Shown here piece after piece: positions 30,845 to 44,100 of a DNA stretch of 64,000 nucleotides. The notes below the pieces were generated by a model. The model made no database searches. It saw only the letters and a program-made list of their open reading frames with translations, and had not been told where the DNA came from. Source of the stretch: Zygaena filipendulae (lineage: Eukaryota; Arthropoda; Insecta; Lepidoptera; Zygaenidae); assembly GCA_907165275.2 (NCBI GenBank), contig OU015670.1, positions 9,513,501 through 9,577,500 on the forward strand, written 5' to 3'. Each line of letters begins with the position of its first letter. The stretch's first letter is position 1. The position numbers and the translations under genes are program-made.

Positions 30845-31385
30845 TTATTGATTGTTCAAGCTCAATCTGGGGGCACGGCAGTGCCCCCGCCAAGTCGAGC
30901 AACAAAAGCGGCACGGCCGTACTATCCTTTTCTCGAAGCAATTCAGGCCATTTTCGACCCCCTATAACTTCGTTGTGGATAAAACTAGAAGCCTGAATTT
31001 TTAGTAAACAAGCAGGTATTGTATAAAGACGGTATAATTTAAATTTCATTCGATTTGAACCAGTAGTTTAGGAATTATAACTAGTCAAAGTTTCTTAATT
31101 TTGTAGGTCACTCACTCACTCACTCACTCACTCACTCACTGACCGATCATCAAAATTCTAAGGCACTTCTAGCAGACATAGAAGTTTGAAATTTAGAATA
31201 CAATTAGTGTTTATTGTATAAATCAAGGAAAAATTAAAATATTTAGCAATTTCGCTCCAGTTTTCTAGATACACTAACTGCATAAATAACTTTGTAATCC
31301 CATATAAATGTATGGAATTACAAAGTTATATATGCAGTTATATGTACCAACTGCACAAATAACTTTGTAATCCCATATAAATATA
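30845..31385. repeat. GGGGGCACGGCAGTGCCCCC repeat with (TCAC)n and a hairpin
   Basis: It starts with a perfect palindrome-like GGGGGCACGGCAGTGCCCCC, a block I associate with a common lepidopteran repeat. It holds (TCAC)8 at 31108-31141. At 31270-31345, AACTGCATAAATAACTTTGT and its near inverse make a hairpin; the first arm then recurs at about 31348-31385. Confidence 0.5.
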
Positions 31386-31389
31386 TGAG

Positions 31390-31826
31390 ACTAGCTGTTC
31401 CCCGCGGTTTCACCCGCGTTAATTTCGGAGATCCCGCGAGAATTCAGAGATGCAAAGTAGTTAGTACCCTATATCCCTAGGTTTTCTTTACCCCTGACAA
31501 CGTGCATGCAAAATTTCATGAGATTTCACCAGCGTTAATTTCGGAGATCCTTCGGGAATTCCGAGATAAAATTACCCTAATCTGAATGCTCCAACGATTT
31601 TCATGAAATTTTGTATACAGGGGATTTCGGGGGCCATAAATCGATCTAGCTAGGATTCATTTCTGGAATTCCCGCGCGAACTCTGATATCAACGCGGGTG
31701 AATTAATTATTGCATACTACACGTTGTCAAGGGTACAGGAAAGGTCATAGGGTAGTACTTTTATCTCAGAATACCCGCGGGATCTCCGAAATTAACGTGG
31801 GTTAAACCGCGGGGAACAGCTATTTA
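31390..31826. mobile_element. Helitron-like cluster, ends facing outward
   Basis: An inverse 3' end CTAGCTGTTCCCCGCGGTTT starts at 31392 and a forward end ACCGCGGGGAACAGCTAT closes at 31826. Between them are further Helitron pieces and a ~70 bp segment (ACGATTTTCATGAAATTTTG, TCGATCTAGCTAGGATTC) shared with 50270-50345 and 61635-61705. Confidence 0.6.
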
Positions 31827-32005
31827 AGCCGTTGCCCAGATATTAATAAATAATAATAATAAGTGTAGCTAGTTACCTACCTAGATATAAAGTGTAGATA
31901 CAGAGTTACCTAGACATAATTATGTTCAAAGGTACAATGGTCAACGGAATGAAAAAGCAAGAATGGGGCATGTGTTTATATTAACCATTTACAAAAAGAA
32001 ATGAG

Positions 32006-32579
32006 ATCCCATCAAAAACAAACTTGTAAAAAAGTCCCAAGTCTCGCAACTCAGTTCTTCTACAGTAAAAAGTTGTGAGATCAATGTAATACCAAGTCGG
32101 TTAATTTATTCAGTGCCTACTTAAGGGTCCTTCTGTCTAAAGTTATCATGTTATAAGCTAATCTAATAACATTTTATAGTGATCATATCAAATTTAAAAA
32201 TCTTTTATGTTTTAAATAGATTGATTGGCTTGGCGATCACGTGAAAACACAATGTATCTCACAAGTAATACATATTATAATTAAATTAGATTGTTTAGAA
32301 CCATAATTATGTATTACATGTGAGATATTATATTGTGTTTTCACGTGATCGCCAAGCCAATCAATCTATTTAAAACATAAAAGGTTTTTAAATTTGATAT
32401 GGTCACTATAAAATGTTATTAGATTAGCTTATAACATGATAACTTTAGACAGAAGGACCCTTAAGTAGGCACTGAATAAATTAACCGACTTGGTATTACA
32501 TTGATCTCACAACTTTTTACTGTAGAAGAACTGAGTTGCGAGACTTGGGACTTTTTTACAAGTTTGTTTTTGATGGGAT
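32006..32579. mobile_element. Large foldback element with ~270 bp arms
   Basis: Arm 1 (32006-32277, starts ATCCCATCAAAAAC) and arm 2 (32309-32579) are near-perfect inverted copies separated by ~30 bp. The few differences (such as CTTTTATG versus CTTTTATG-like single-base changes and GTGATCATATC versus GTGACCATATC) suggest a young element. No coding capacity. Confidence 0.9.
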
Positions 32580-32817
32580 TAAATTATATGTAACTGGCTT
32601 CTTACAGCTTACGCTAGTTTGGAAGCCAGTGATTGTGCGGATATGGTAAATTTTTTGCTTGTGACAGTAAATTATTGTTATTATTATTCATTTATTGATC
32701 TTGAATTTAGGTTTTTTACAGTATAAATTTACAAAATAATAAATACTAGCTGACCCTCGCGATTTCATCCGCGGTAATTTCGGAGTTTCCGCGGGAATTC
32801 CGGGATAAAAACTATCC

Positions 32818-33924
32818 GGGATAAAAACGATGGCATTAAAATACCATACAGTGATACAGTTAAAAATCTAGGGATAATCTTTGACAAATGCTTGTCGTGG
32901 AAACCACAAATAGAGGCCGTAAGCCGTAAGATGTTTGCATCTGCAGGTGCCTTAAGAAGACTCCGCAACTTTTTGCCGACGGCAACTAAGGTGGCGCTTG
33001 CCCAGTCTCTCCTCCTCCCTACTCTCGACTACGCTGACGCTTGCTATCTCGATCTTACCGAAGACCAGCTAAATAAACTTGAGCGACTTCAAAATTTCTC
33101 TATAAGGTTCATATTTGGTCTCCGCAAATATGACCATGTCTCCGAATTTCGTGATAAGCTCAAATGGCTTCCAATCCGCCGTCGCCGGAATATGCATATC
33201 CTGTCTCTTCTCTATAATATCTTGTTCAATCCCTCAACCCCTCTATACCTAAAACAGCGCTTTGAATTTCTCGGTTCTTCCCATTCACTGTCTTTAAGGT
33301 CATCAGAGAATCTCACGCTCAAAATTCCAATGCACAGTAGTTCTTTTTACGATAAATCCTTCACTGTTACAGCCACTAGGCTTTGGAATGAGCTCCCTTT
33401 TAATATTCAAAATTCAAAATCTCTTACCATTTTTAAATCACGAATTCATGCGCACTATCTCTCTCTCTAATCCACCTAGGAAATGTCACTCTCATTATGT
33501 AGCTATTATTATCATCTGATTATCATGTACGTTTATGTAGTACCAAATTATGTATGGTTTATATATAATATAGGTAATATGTATGTATGTGTATATGTAT
33601 ATATATATATATAGCCTTTGTATTTATCGTACTGTCTATGTAATATTATATTTAGGTATGTTTTTATGTATATATATGTATATGTGTAGTATATGGGTAG
33701 GTACTTATATATTGTTAATGTGTTTATGCTGAGTATTATTATATATTATAACACCGCCTTCCTTCTAGATTATAATTTTCCCTATGCACCCTATGGTTGT
33801 CTGGAAGAGATCGCTCTGAGCGATAAGACCGCCGATTGTTCCACCTTATAGTAAAATTTGTTTTTGTAATTGTTTATTTTTAAGTGGTGTTCAATAAAGA
33901 GTTTATTATTATTATTATTATTAT
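32818..33924 (+). mobile_element. 5'-truncated LINE (CR1/jockey-like) inserted in a Helitron
   Basis: It starts abruptly inside ORF2, has a stop at 33468-33470, a ~430 bp 3' UTR (GGAAGAGATCGCTCTGAGCG, CAATAAAGAG) and an (ATT)n tail. The target duplication is TATCC at 32813-32817 and 33925-33929. Truncation at the 5' end is typical of LINE insertion. Confidence 0.85.
32820..33470 (+). pseudogene. LINE ORF2 C-terminal part (end of reverse transcriptase and 3' domain)
   Basis: Open without stops over 216 codons. Recognisable elements are VKNLGIIFDKCLSWKPQI, the post-catalytic region of a non-LTR reverse transcriptase, then LAQSLLLPTLDYADACY, RLQNFSIRFIFGLRKYDHVS and, near the end, TATRLWNELPFNIQNSKSL. 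These are typical of CR1/jockey-group LINEs. The catalytic YADD box is upstream of the truncation and missing. It cannot encode an active enzyme. Confidence 0.85.
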
Positions 33925-34049
33925 TATCCTATCTTTTAAGTTGGACCATATTATAAACGGTTGCAAAATTTTATCAAAATCCGTTCAGTAGTTTCGGAGT
34001 CCATCGCGGACAAACAACGTGACACGTGATTTATATATATTAGATTATA

Positions 34050-34250
34050 AAAAACCTAAACCTAGTGTGCTACCGGCAGCGGAGCAGGGCTCAAACTGCC
34101 GGTGGTTAAGGTCACAGAGACAGGAACCTCCATACAATGCGTGTCGTGTCGAGAATTACCGCCTTCTGCATCTGATCCTTAAGCCAACGACCTAAGGAGA
34201 GTCTCTCGAGATGAACTATCGGATTATTATTATTATTAGTAGTAGTTAAA
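34050..34250. repeat. Unclassified repeat with (ATT)n tail
   Basis: GTGCTACCGGCAGCGGAGCA, TCTCGAGATGAACTATCGGA and (TTA)n. Its tail resembles the SINEs and LINE of this window, but the head is not a clear tRNA promoter. Confidence 0.4.
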
Positions 34251-34307
34251 AGTGTGAAAACGTAAAAAAACAAACTCATATTCGCATAAGGAAACCACAG
34301 AAACTTT

Positions 34308-34480
34308 AAACCCCTTTTCATCCCCTTAGGGGTGGAATTTTCAAAAATCCTTTCTTATCGGATGCCTGTGTCATACAAAGAACAGACCCTCCAAGTTTCA
34401 GGTGTCTACGATGAGCGGTTTAGGCTGTGCGTTGATCCATCAATCATTCAGGACAAAGCATTTCATATGTATATGATTAT
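34308..34480 (-). mobile_element. Helitron-internal fragment
   Basis: CCCCTTTTCATCCCCTTAGG through CTTATCGGATGCCTGTGTCA to CATTCAGGACAAAGCATTTC matches the body of 28451-28687, without the hairpin end. It lies just upstream of the first coding exon of the IkappaB-like gene. Confidence 0.6.
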
Positions 34481-34600
34481 TATATTAAGATTAAGTGTAA
34501 AACAGATAGACAACGTTATTGGTCTTTGATCGAAACCGACCTGTATTGTTTCAGATTCACACATCGCATGGAGTAGTTGAGGTTCATCACGCTGCATAAT

Positions 34601-35179
34601 ATGGGTACCAGCAGCAAGCGGACGGTCGTCCAGCCTGTGCCAGAAACGATGGAATCCAAAAAGAGAGGATTCGCACTGGACTGGATTGGAAAAATTAGCA
34701 AGTGTTTCCGGATAAAGTCTCAAAATCGGACGCCCGAAGTACAAAAGAAGCCGACGAAACCCACAACCATCACACCGGTAGCGGTCGTGGAGGAATTATT
34801 CGGAACTCTCAAAATTGACGAAAAAAATGTAAAAGAAGCCAGTAATGATGAAGAAGTAAAAAAACAAGTCGAAAATGAGGAAGATAGCGGTAACGACGAT
34901 TTTGAGACTAAAGTTATCGACGACGATCGAAAATGTGGGAAACTGAACTCGCAGTCGTCCCGCGACAGTGGCTATTCTGATAAGAACAACGATGCGTGTG
35001 AAGAGATAACAGCTTCCATGGACAAGTTGGAGTTGGAAAGTGATAAAAAGAAAAAGAAGAAAATAGTACGACGTTTGATATCAAGAGGTCCGACCCCGAG
35101 GAAAGCTGGTAAAGTAAGAAGCGGACAACCGTACCCTGAGCACCGGCCGCCATCACCGGTCTTGAATAACCAAGCCGAG
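34601..35179 (+). CDS. IkappaB-like gene, coding exon 1
   Basis: Acceptor TGTATTGTTTCAG ends at 34554; 46 bases of leader precede ATGGGTACC, which I take as the start because the frame upstream has no other ATG. The donor is GAG/GTTAGT, phase 0. The exon encodes residues 1-193, including DSGYS and the KKKKKKIVRRLISR basic stretch. Confidence 0.75.
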
Positions 35180-38100
35180 GTTAGTAATAAAAGTATTAAA
35201 CGTATTTTACGAGTGATAATTAAAGCGAATAGAACTTTCCTATGTGCCCCAAACAAAATTTTTTACCTAAAAATCTGTACGAAACTTTTTTAAGTAAACC
35301 ATAAGTTCGGCTTATGATGCTGTGATTTGTGATACTTTAAAGTACTCGTGACTTGGTGCTCTCTTTGCTATATGGCTCTTAGAATAAAATTTTCTAATTT
35401 CAGATCAATCAGTTGAACCTTCAAACACTAACTGGTGGGAGAGTCACTTTCAAGTGTGACGTAATAGATTATGAAGCTGTGTTATTACCACAAAATATAG
35501 AAGACAACAGCTATGGACAGCTGGATATAATAGATGAAGTTATCGCGGAAGATAGATTACATATTCAAGACACAGATATTCATTGCCACAATGAAGTCCA
35601 TGACAATCATAATGAACCGTCTACCACAATTTGCTTTGACTATAAATTTGATGATCTGCCGTTCGAAAATTCCATAAATACTACGGATAATGAATCCACT
35701 GCAAACGAAACCGGTACCTCCAATGTACTTATGGAGGACATCTTGTGTGGAAATTTTGATCCTGACAATTCATTTTGTAGCAACGATAGTTTGGATAATG
35801 AGTTTCCTAGCGCCAGTCCCCTGCATGGAGTCTCTTTAGAGAATTACGCCGACACCCAAATCGGCAAGGAATCGATCGAAACCGACAACTTCAATCCTCA
35901 ACTGATAGATCAATTGCTATTGGAAAACGAGCCGTTGTCGAAAACCGTCGATTTGTTGGCCGCAGAAATTACCGGGCCATTTCCTGCCGATTATATGAAC
36001 GACAACACCGAGAGAAAGCAAATGACCGATGATTTTGGACAAAGTTCAATAGATAACCAATCGTCCAGCTACGGGGAGTGTTCTATGTTCCCCACACCGC
36101 CGCGCTCTGTGAACGTGCACAGCCCGTGTTCACAGTTCTCTGGGACATCGCCGTCGCACATAGCGTTCTCGCCGACATGCCTATCACCGAACGCTATCCA
36201 CAACCTCGAAACGTTCCAGGAGTGCGGCCGGGACGCGGCCGACACCAAACTGGAGACGCTGAAGCAGTTCAAAGAGCGGCAGAAAGAGATCGTCACCCAA
36301 TTGGAGAAGAATGCGTGCTGTCAAAGAAATAAAACGAAAACATTGGAACAATTTAAGAAGCATATGGATAAACTCAAGCCTGTGATAAGTTTCAATCTAT
36401 GCCGTGGAATAGCTAAATTGGACGTCGAAAAGGAAGGATTTCAGTGAGTGATCAGATGCTTTAATCCTATTAATATTATAAATGTGAAAGTTTGGATGTT
36501 TGTTACTCAATCACGCAAAAACGGATTTGGATGAAATTTGGCATGCACGTTGTCAGGGGTACAGAGAAGGATATAGGGTACTTTTTATCCCGGGATTCCC
36601 ACGGGAACTCTGAAATTACCGCGGGTGAAACCCCGGGACACAGCTAGTATGTATATAATATCTAGAGGCGCGTTCCGCGGATTCGCACGAATGCACTCGA
36701 GCGCGCTCGAGCGCGATCGAAAAAATAGAAACTTTAACAAATATTGTGAAGGAGATGGAAGAATGTGCTGTGTGGGGGCCAATCGGTCATTGTCTTTCTT
36801 TCTTCCTAATACCTAATTATTATTTTCCAGGACTCTCTACGGCGCAATCAGTGAGTTGTCGGTCGGTACCGATAAAGAGGATATCGCGCTGTCGACTTTC
36901 GTTTTACTTTGCCAAAGAATCCTTTCCGTCGAGTCAGCCGCATTTCTGGACCGGCGCGGTAAGTCGCATTCTAGTCTATCTTTATGTGGATTTCGGTACT
37001 CCCTCGGGAGTTTCACCCGCGTCAGTGTTAGGATTCTCTCCGGAATTGGGTATTCTCCAGGGTATGAAAATCAAAATTCTAATTTGTCCGTCAGTACATA
37101 TACGACAATTTATTATATATGTTCACATAAATTTAGGCAACTTTCAGAAAAACAGTGATTTACATAATCTAAACTTAAGAAATAAACATAAACTCGCTGT
37201 GCCTAAGACTAGGCACAGCGATAAGGACAATGTATACCTACACTTTTACAACAAACTCCCAAACGATGTAATTAATTTGTCATTTGGTTTGTTTCTTTCT
37301 GATATCGACTATTTTGGTTCCCAGGTTACAAGCTTCTGGAAGATGCCGTAACCAAAGGCCACAACTATCCCGTGCTGACTCAGTTCGCGGTGGAGTGCAT
37401 CAGGAATGCGATCAACGAAAACCCTGAGCTGGTCGCTGGAAAGAATTATTTGTTTGACGAGGTGAATCCCTATCCTTTATCCTTACTAATATTATAATTG
37501 CGAAAGTGAGCTTGTTTTTGTTCGTTTGTTTGTTATGCTTTCACGCCTTAACGGCTTAACAGATCACCATGAAATTTGGCATGTACATTTTCAGGGGTAC
37601 AGAGGAGGACGTAGGATACTTTTTATCTCGGAATTCCCGCGGGAACTCCGAATTACTGCGGGTGAAACCGCAGGGAACAGCTAGTAATATTGTCAAAAGC
37701 GAGTTTGTTTTTGTTACGCTTTGAAGCCTTAACGGCTCAACCGATCATCATACAATTTTGCATACACGTTGTAAGGGGGTACAGAGAAGGACATAGGGTA
37801 CTTTTTATCCCGGTATTCTCGCGGGAACTCCGGCATTACCACGGGTGAAACCGCGGGGTACAGCGAGTAATATATAATCATATCTATTAACAGCTCTCTG
37901 TAACCTTAAGGTTGCCTTGAAAGGATAACCTCTAGCAAAATACATGAATTATACTTAAATGATCATCATGAAATTTTGCATACACGCTGCCAGGGGTACA
38001 GAGAAGGACACAGTCACCGGATTCCCGCGGGAACTCCGCAATTAACGCGGGTGAAACTATATCACTAAATAGTATAAAACAAAGTCGCTTCCCACGGATT

Positions 38101-41100
38101 TTCATGCGGTTTTCACCAATAGATAGAGTGATTCATTAGAAAGGTTTATATTTATACTAGCTGTTCCCCGCGGTTTCACCCGCGGTAATTTCGGAGTTCC
38201 CGCAGGAATTCCGGGATAAAAGTACCCTATGTCCTTCTCTGTACCCCTGATAACGTACATGCCAAATTTCATGAAAATCCGTTCAGCCGTTTTTGCGTGA
38301 TTGAGTAACAAACATCCAAACATCCACACTTTCACATTTATAATATTAGTAAGTAGGATTTTATCCTGGAATTCCCGTGGGAACTCCGAGATTGCCGCGG
38401 GTGAAGCCGCGGGGGACAGCTAGTGTGCGGATACACTTGTATAGGGGAGCGAGAAAATAAAATGCCCGAGTGTTGTCGCAGGTGATAGAGGGCGGCGACA
38501 ACCTGGTCTGCTTGTGTGCGAGGATGGGGGACCAGTACGCCGACCTGCTGTACTGGCTGGTGCACCGCGGGGCGGCGGAGCTGCCGCTGTTCGACCCGCG
38601 CCACACCAACACTGAAGGTGGGGAAATACAACACAGTCCCCCAGTCGTAGGGTCTTCCCCCTCAGCCTTATTTTATTTATTTATTTATTGTTTTGTTATC
38701 AGGCAACATGGGCCCATAGATAAATACCTTACAAACTAACATACATATATACAAATATAAAAAACATTCTATTTTTGACACTGTGTCGCTCTGGTGGTGG
38801 CTGTCGGTATCCTTCCCCGGAGTCGCCTGTAGACCACACCTTTCGGCCAAAAGTCTTCCTTCATAAAGGTGTCCAATTTGCTTGTCGGGACTCGCACCAC
38901 AAAAGCCTTGAAACTAGCATTATGACGCGACTCCAGCAGTTCGGTCCTCAGAAGAAAGTTGGTCTTCGTCTTGATATAGGTACTCTGTAATATCTTGCGC
39001 TGTGGTAGTGTGGGACAGACGTGACAGGTACATAGGCGTAGTCGGCGTTGCGGCTCGCAGCAGGAAGTTGGGCCCCCGCAACGGTTTTTACTCGTCCTCT
39101 GACTGCGCGCTTTCATGTTTTGGACTAACCCACCCCCCCCCCCCACACCGTTACCCCTTGGCCACAGTCTCGGCGGCGGCGGCGGCAAAGTTAAGGTGAT
39201 AGAGAGCTGTAAATAGAAACTAGAAGCGGGAGCTGGGTGCACAACGTAATACCTAGCTATATACTATATGAGGATAATACAACGCTAATACTTAGATATC
39301 CTAAATATAATACAACTTTATACACATACATATGCCATACGTACATACAAGTAGCAATAGGTGATATAATACACATATAAAAATAAAAATAAAACGATAT
39401 TTTACACGATATTTTATACATTAATCATAATTACTGTGGAAAGCCACTTAGGAGTTAAAGTTATTTATTTATTTTATACTAACTTTTTAACTGGTAAACT
39501 GGTAGAAAATGCCGCAAGGCATTAAGTTCGCCATTTGTACTTTTTGTGCAATAAAGAATGAATAAATAAAAAATAAATAAATACTAGCTGCGCCCCGCAG
39601 TTTCACCCGCGCGAAAGGTTTTTATACAACAACTTTTTTCCCGACATCCGATTTCAATGAAACAAAGCCTATATTATGTAGCTCCAGGCTAAGCTTAATC
39701 TACCTGTGAAAATTGCAAGACAATCCGTTCAGTAGATTCGGAGAGTATCGCGAACAGACAGACAGACAGAAAAGATTTTTAAAAACCCTTTTTTGTGGTT
39801 GGTTACTCTTCTTTTATCGCTCCCTGTCAGTTTTTGTTAAAATATTCAATGTACAGAATCGCGGATTCTACTCTTTTATTATAGTATAGATTGTTCCTGT
39901 GGGAATTCCGAAAATCACGCGGGTGAAACCGCAGGGCACAGCTAGTTAATATTATAAAGAGGAACAATTTGTATTTTCGTTTGTAAGTTTGTTATGATTT
40001 AACTCAAAAACTACTGGACAGATTTCTAAAATTCATTCAGACAGAAAAGAATTTTAAAAACTTTTTTTTTTGTGCTTGGTTACTCTTCGTTTATCGCCCC
40101 TCTCATTTTTGGGTAAAAATATTCAATGTACAGAATCGCGGATTCTACTCTTTTATTATAGTATAGATATTTTTATATTTTGCTTTCATTTTAATTTATT
40201 TTTACTGCGGTTCCGGCTGAAAACCAGCGCTGCCTCACACTGTTAAGTGTGTGAGATAGCATTATGCTGAGCCGGGACCATTTTGTCAACATTTTTGTAT
40301 TGTCACAGTTGTAATATTTTGTGTTGGTTGGCAAATAAATTTATTTTCTTTCTTTCTTCTTCTTTCTTTCTTTCAAAAACAAATGGTAGACAACATAAGA
40401 AGTAGTCCACAGCTCGCGCTGCTGATAGCTGTGGCCGACTTCGTACGTTGTCTGCCATTTGTTTTTACCGCTGCCGCCGCCGCCACCGCCGCCGCAAACA
40501 CTGTGGCGCCGCCCTAACACATTGGCGCGCGCCGGTATCTTAAGGTCAATGACAATGACCTCGATCGAGCTGACCAGCTCATACATCGCTCTCTCTACAG
40601 TGAGCTACGTGTATGGTGTATCTTGTGAATGTAGTTGTACTTAATGTTTTTTATTGAATTTATTTTTCTCATATATTCTAAAAAATTACCGAACTTATAA
40701 TATTATATTTCGCTTATCCTGTTTGTTGTTATAACGTATACTTTCAGCCCTGAAAATATTTTCAGCTAATTTCACCACATCTTGAAAACCTGATACACCC
40801 CATTTAAAAAAATAAACAATAATATGATTAAAATATATTTTATTTTGAAAATATTAATACTTGAATAGTTATTCAACATTAGTTTGGAGGTGACTTATCT
40901 ACGAAATTTCAAGCGCTACGCCCTCACCTATCGGTTCCAATTTTTGCTGCAGGTGGCGTACGCGCCAAATATTGCATTATAAAAAATACATGGGCTAGTA
41001 AAATATAACCTATATTAAAACATAGTGCGATCGATTCGCTAGTTGATTCTGAGCAAACTGCTTTCTAGTTTTCAGTTAATTCATTAACACGTTGTATATT

Positions 41101-44100
41101 ATGTTTGAAGGTCATTCAGCGTTGCACGTGGCGTGCAGACCCCGCAGCGGCCGCCCGGCGCGCCTGCGCACCGTGCACGTGCTGCTCGCGCATGGCGGGG
41201 CCGACATCAACCAGGGGGTAAGAAAGAAAGAAAGAAATAAAACTACATTTATTCCAGCACAACACACAAAAAATAAAAAAGCGGCCAAGTGCGACTCGGA
41301 CTCGCCCATGAAGGGTTCCGTAGCAGCAAGTAACATAATAATATAAAAGTTCTTGTAGTTCGTTGTAACTTTGATCGATGTTTTAATAATAGTGTATTTT
41401 TTGCGGTTTACGATTTATGACGTATCAAAAAAACTACGTACTAGATCTCGTTCAAACCAATTTTCGGTGGAAGTTTGCATGGTAATGTAACTACATCATT
41501 ATATATTTTTTTTAGTTTTATCATTCTCTTATTTTAAAAGTTACGGGGGGGGGGGGACACATTTTACCACTTTGGAAGTGTCTCTCACGCAAAAGTAGTC
41601 CACATCCCCATTACATTTGTGTGGGATGCCGATGATAAATTGCTCGGATATTATAATCGTAATAGATTTTTTACTGTGGCTCACTTTAAAGCGACCTTGA
41701 TCAAAGAGGAAAATTAAGACAGGTTTGACGACAACGTACCAACGTATAGTAAGAAATATTATATTAGGTAGGTACATGCGGTGATTTTTAATATTCAAAT
41801 TGAATAATAATATTCTTTACTAGCTGTTCAACCGCGGTAATACAGTACTTGCATGAAATTTATAATAAGAAATTGTGTCAATATTTCAAAAATAGAGCCT
41901 TAGAAAAGCGTTATCGTGAAAGATTTACTAAAAAATTTTCAATAGTTTCCAAAATATTCAACTTTTAATTTTGTGAAACGGAACGTTGCAACGAAACACC
42001 AATCACAGCCAAGCTTAACACATGACGTCACTTTTATTTTTTTAGGAAACATTTACCTCTTTCTGAGAAGGCAAAAGAAACCAAGTGCATACAGTCAACT
42101 CATATTTTCCATTTTCTGAAGTTTTTTACTTTAAAATGCATCGGTAACATGCATTTCGATTCTTTACTGGAACTTTTGGAAGTAAATCGACACAGTTCAA
42201 CCTTAATTTCGCTTTTGGATATTGAAGTTATCTGTCTGTCAGTGTCACATAACCCTGTCAATACGACATTGACATTTCTATCACAGATTAATAAGGCGTA
42301 ATTTTGAACAAGTGACGTCATTCCGCGTTTCGGCGGTAAGGTCTAAAGTAGGAACTTTGAAACGCTCTATTTCATTAATTTATGCATATATATTTTTTCT
42401 TTTTCTTGCTTTGTTTAAGTAGGCCATATATCTTTAAAATAGACTGAAAAAAAAAATCATGCAAGTACCCTATTGCGGAGTTCCCGCTGGAATTCCGTGG
42501 TAAAAGTATCCTATGTCCTTCGCTGTACATCTGACAGCGTGTATGCATGTTTCATGCTCAGACCAAATAAAAACTAAAGACGGAACGCGTAGAACGAACA
42601 AGTGAAGCCAGGAAATACACCATCGCCGTGCACGTACACAGAAACACGCACACGCTTACAAGAAAAAGACATCATACCTGGGAATCGTTGTGGCACTTTC
42701 CTAAGCACCACATGCATACGCAACCGGCTTCACTTCGTTGTCGAGACGTTCCGTCTTTAGTTTTTATTTGGTCTGAGGTTTCATGATGATCGGTTGAGTC
42801 GTAAAGGCGTGAAAGCGTAACAAACAAACTCATTTTCCCTTTATAACACTGGTCTACAGCATTTTTGCGCACATAGATTCTTTTTTTATAATAATAAATT
42901 ATTTATTTGCATAAGACATAGCTTGTAATGATGGTACATAATATAAGAGTAAAATTGTCAAATTAAATTAAATCATCAGCTTTTTGGATCTAGAAATAAG
43001 AATAGGAACCAAAAATAGTTCTGAATTTGCTTTTACACCAAAAAAAAATGGGAAAATTGAATCAATTAAAGTACATAGAAAATTGACAATTAGTCAAATC
43101 GCAAAGTTAAGTTCAAAGCAAATATTTTTGATTTGCAATCACATTTTTTTTATATATATAAATATAGCACATATTATGTGCTTGTATAAATCAGAATATG
43201 TTAAGTAAAACCCATGTGCAAAAAAAATATTTTTTTTTGTCCGGTGTAATATTCGTAGGAATTGGTATTATTACAAATTGTTGTAATTAATCATGAAATT
43301 TTATAGCGAAAAAAACATGATCTAAACTGCGGTTAGTACTAATTTAAACTGCGGAGCAGGCTGTCGCAACTTCCATACTTCAGAAAAAATGTATGGATTG
43401 TGTCCAAGTTGAAATGGTGGCATTCGGTCTTCTCGCTCTATAGACTATGGCAATGTCAGTCAGTACTCAGTCGCTGTCTTAGCGGTAAAAATTTTGGCGC
43501 CTGGTTCAATTGAAAGAAAAATTAATTGTTATTGTGTTATTATTTGTTAATTTAATAGTATTTCAGTGTTTTTTTTAGTTTAGTACGTTTGTTTTGTCTT
43601 GTAAGTGAACCATCGAATAAGATGTCTTATAAAACGTGTGAATTTGCGGAGTAAAATCGAAGAATGAAAATGGTGTAAAAAGGACTTTTTCATTACTCAT
43701 ACTCGGAAAGTAGGTCTGAAGTTGCCTGAGAAGCGGGTTGAAAGTAACCCTTTTCAGCCCTAGGGAGAATCGCTTTCAACTGACAACTGTCAAATTATTA
43801 AAAAAAAACTAGGTCTATTTTCACATTTCTATTGAACCATGTTTCAACTTTCTATACAGCCAGCGCGATGTAAAATTGAAATAACGTAAAGTTTAAGTAG
43901 GTATTAATTAAAATAAAATTCACTCACTTTTTCTTAAGCTAATTCCTATTTATATTTTTTTATTTTCTTTAATTAATACTTAATAATTAAAGAAAATATT
44001 TTTTTTAGGTCGCCACAAAGTAAATAAAAAATACTGGCTGAATAGCTAGCCGGCCAAAGAAAAAGAAATAGGTGGGAAAGTGTCAAGCGACTATCCGATC

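Larger units (their letters stand above)
32748..34047 (-). mobile_element. Helitron-like element split by a LINE
   Basis: The left piece (32748-32817) runs from CTAGCTGACCCTCGCGATTT to GGGATAAAAACTATCC. The right piece (33925-34047) resumes TATCCTATCTTTTAAGTTGG and ends TTATATATATTAGATTA. The copy at 29050-29279 is the uninterrupted form and shows the two pieces join at TATCC. Confidence 0.85.
41822..42850 (-). mobile_element. Helitron-like element carrying two separate insertions
   Basis: The Helitron starts ACTAGCTGTTCAACCGCGG (41820), resumes CGGAGTTCCCGCTGGAATTC (42475) and resumes again GATGATCGGTTGAGTCGTAA (42786), ending CCCTTTATAACACTG. The two gaps are occupied by 41844-42468 and 42557-42777. 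Inner order fits the undisturbed copies. Confidence 0.8.

Noticed and set aside
38769..39242. 157-codon - strand frame as a gene
   Set aside because: Its C-terminal third is a LINE ORF1 remnant and its N-terminal part comes from proline/glycine-coding homopolymer runs.
40341..40586. 81-codon - strand frame with poly-Gly
   Set aside because: Produced by a (GCC)n repeat and a hairpin.
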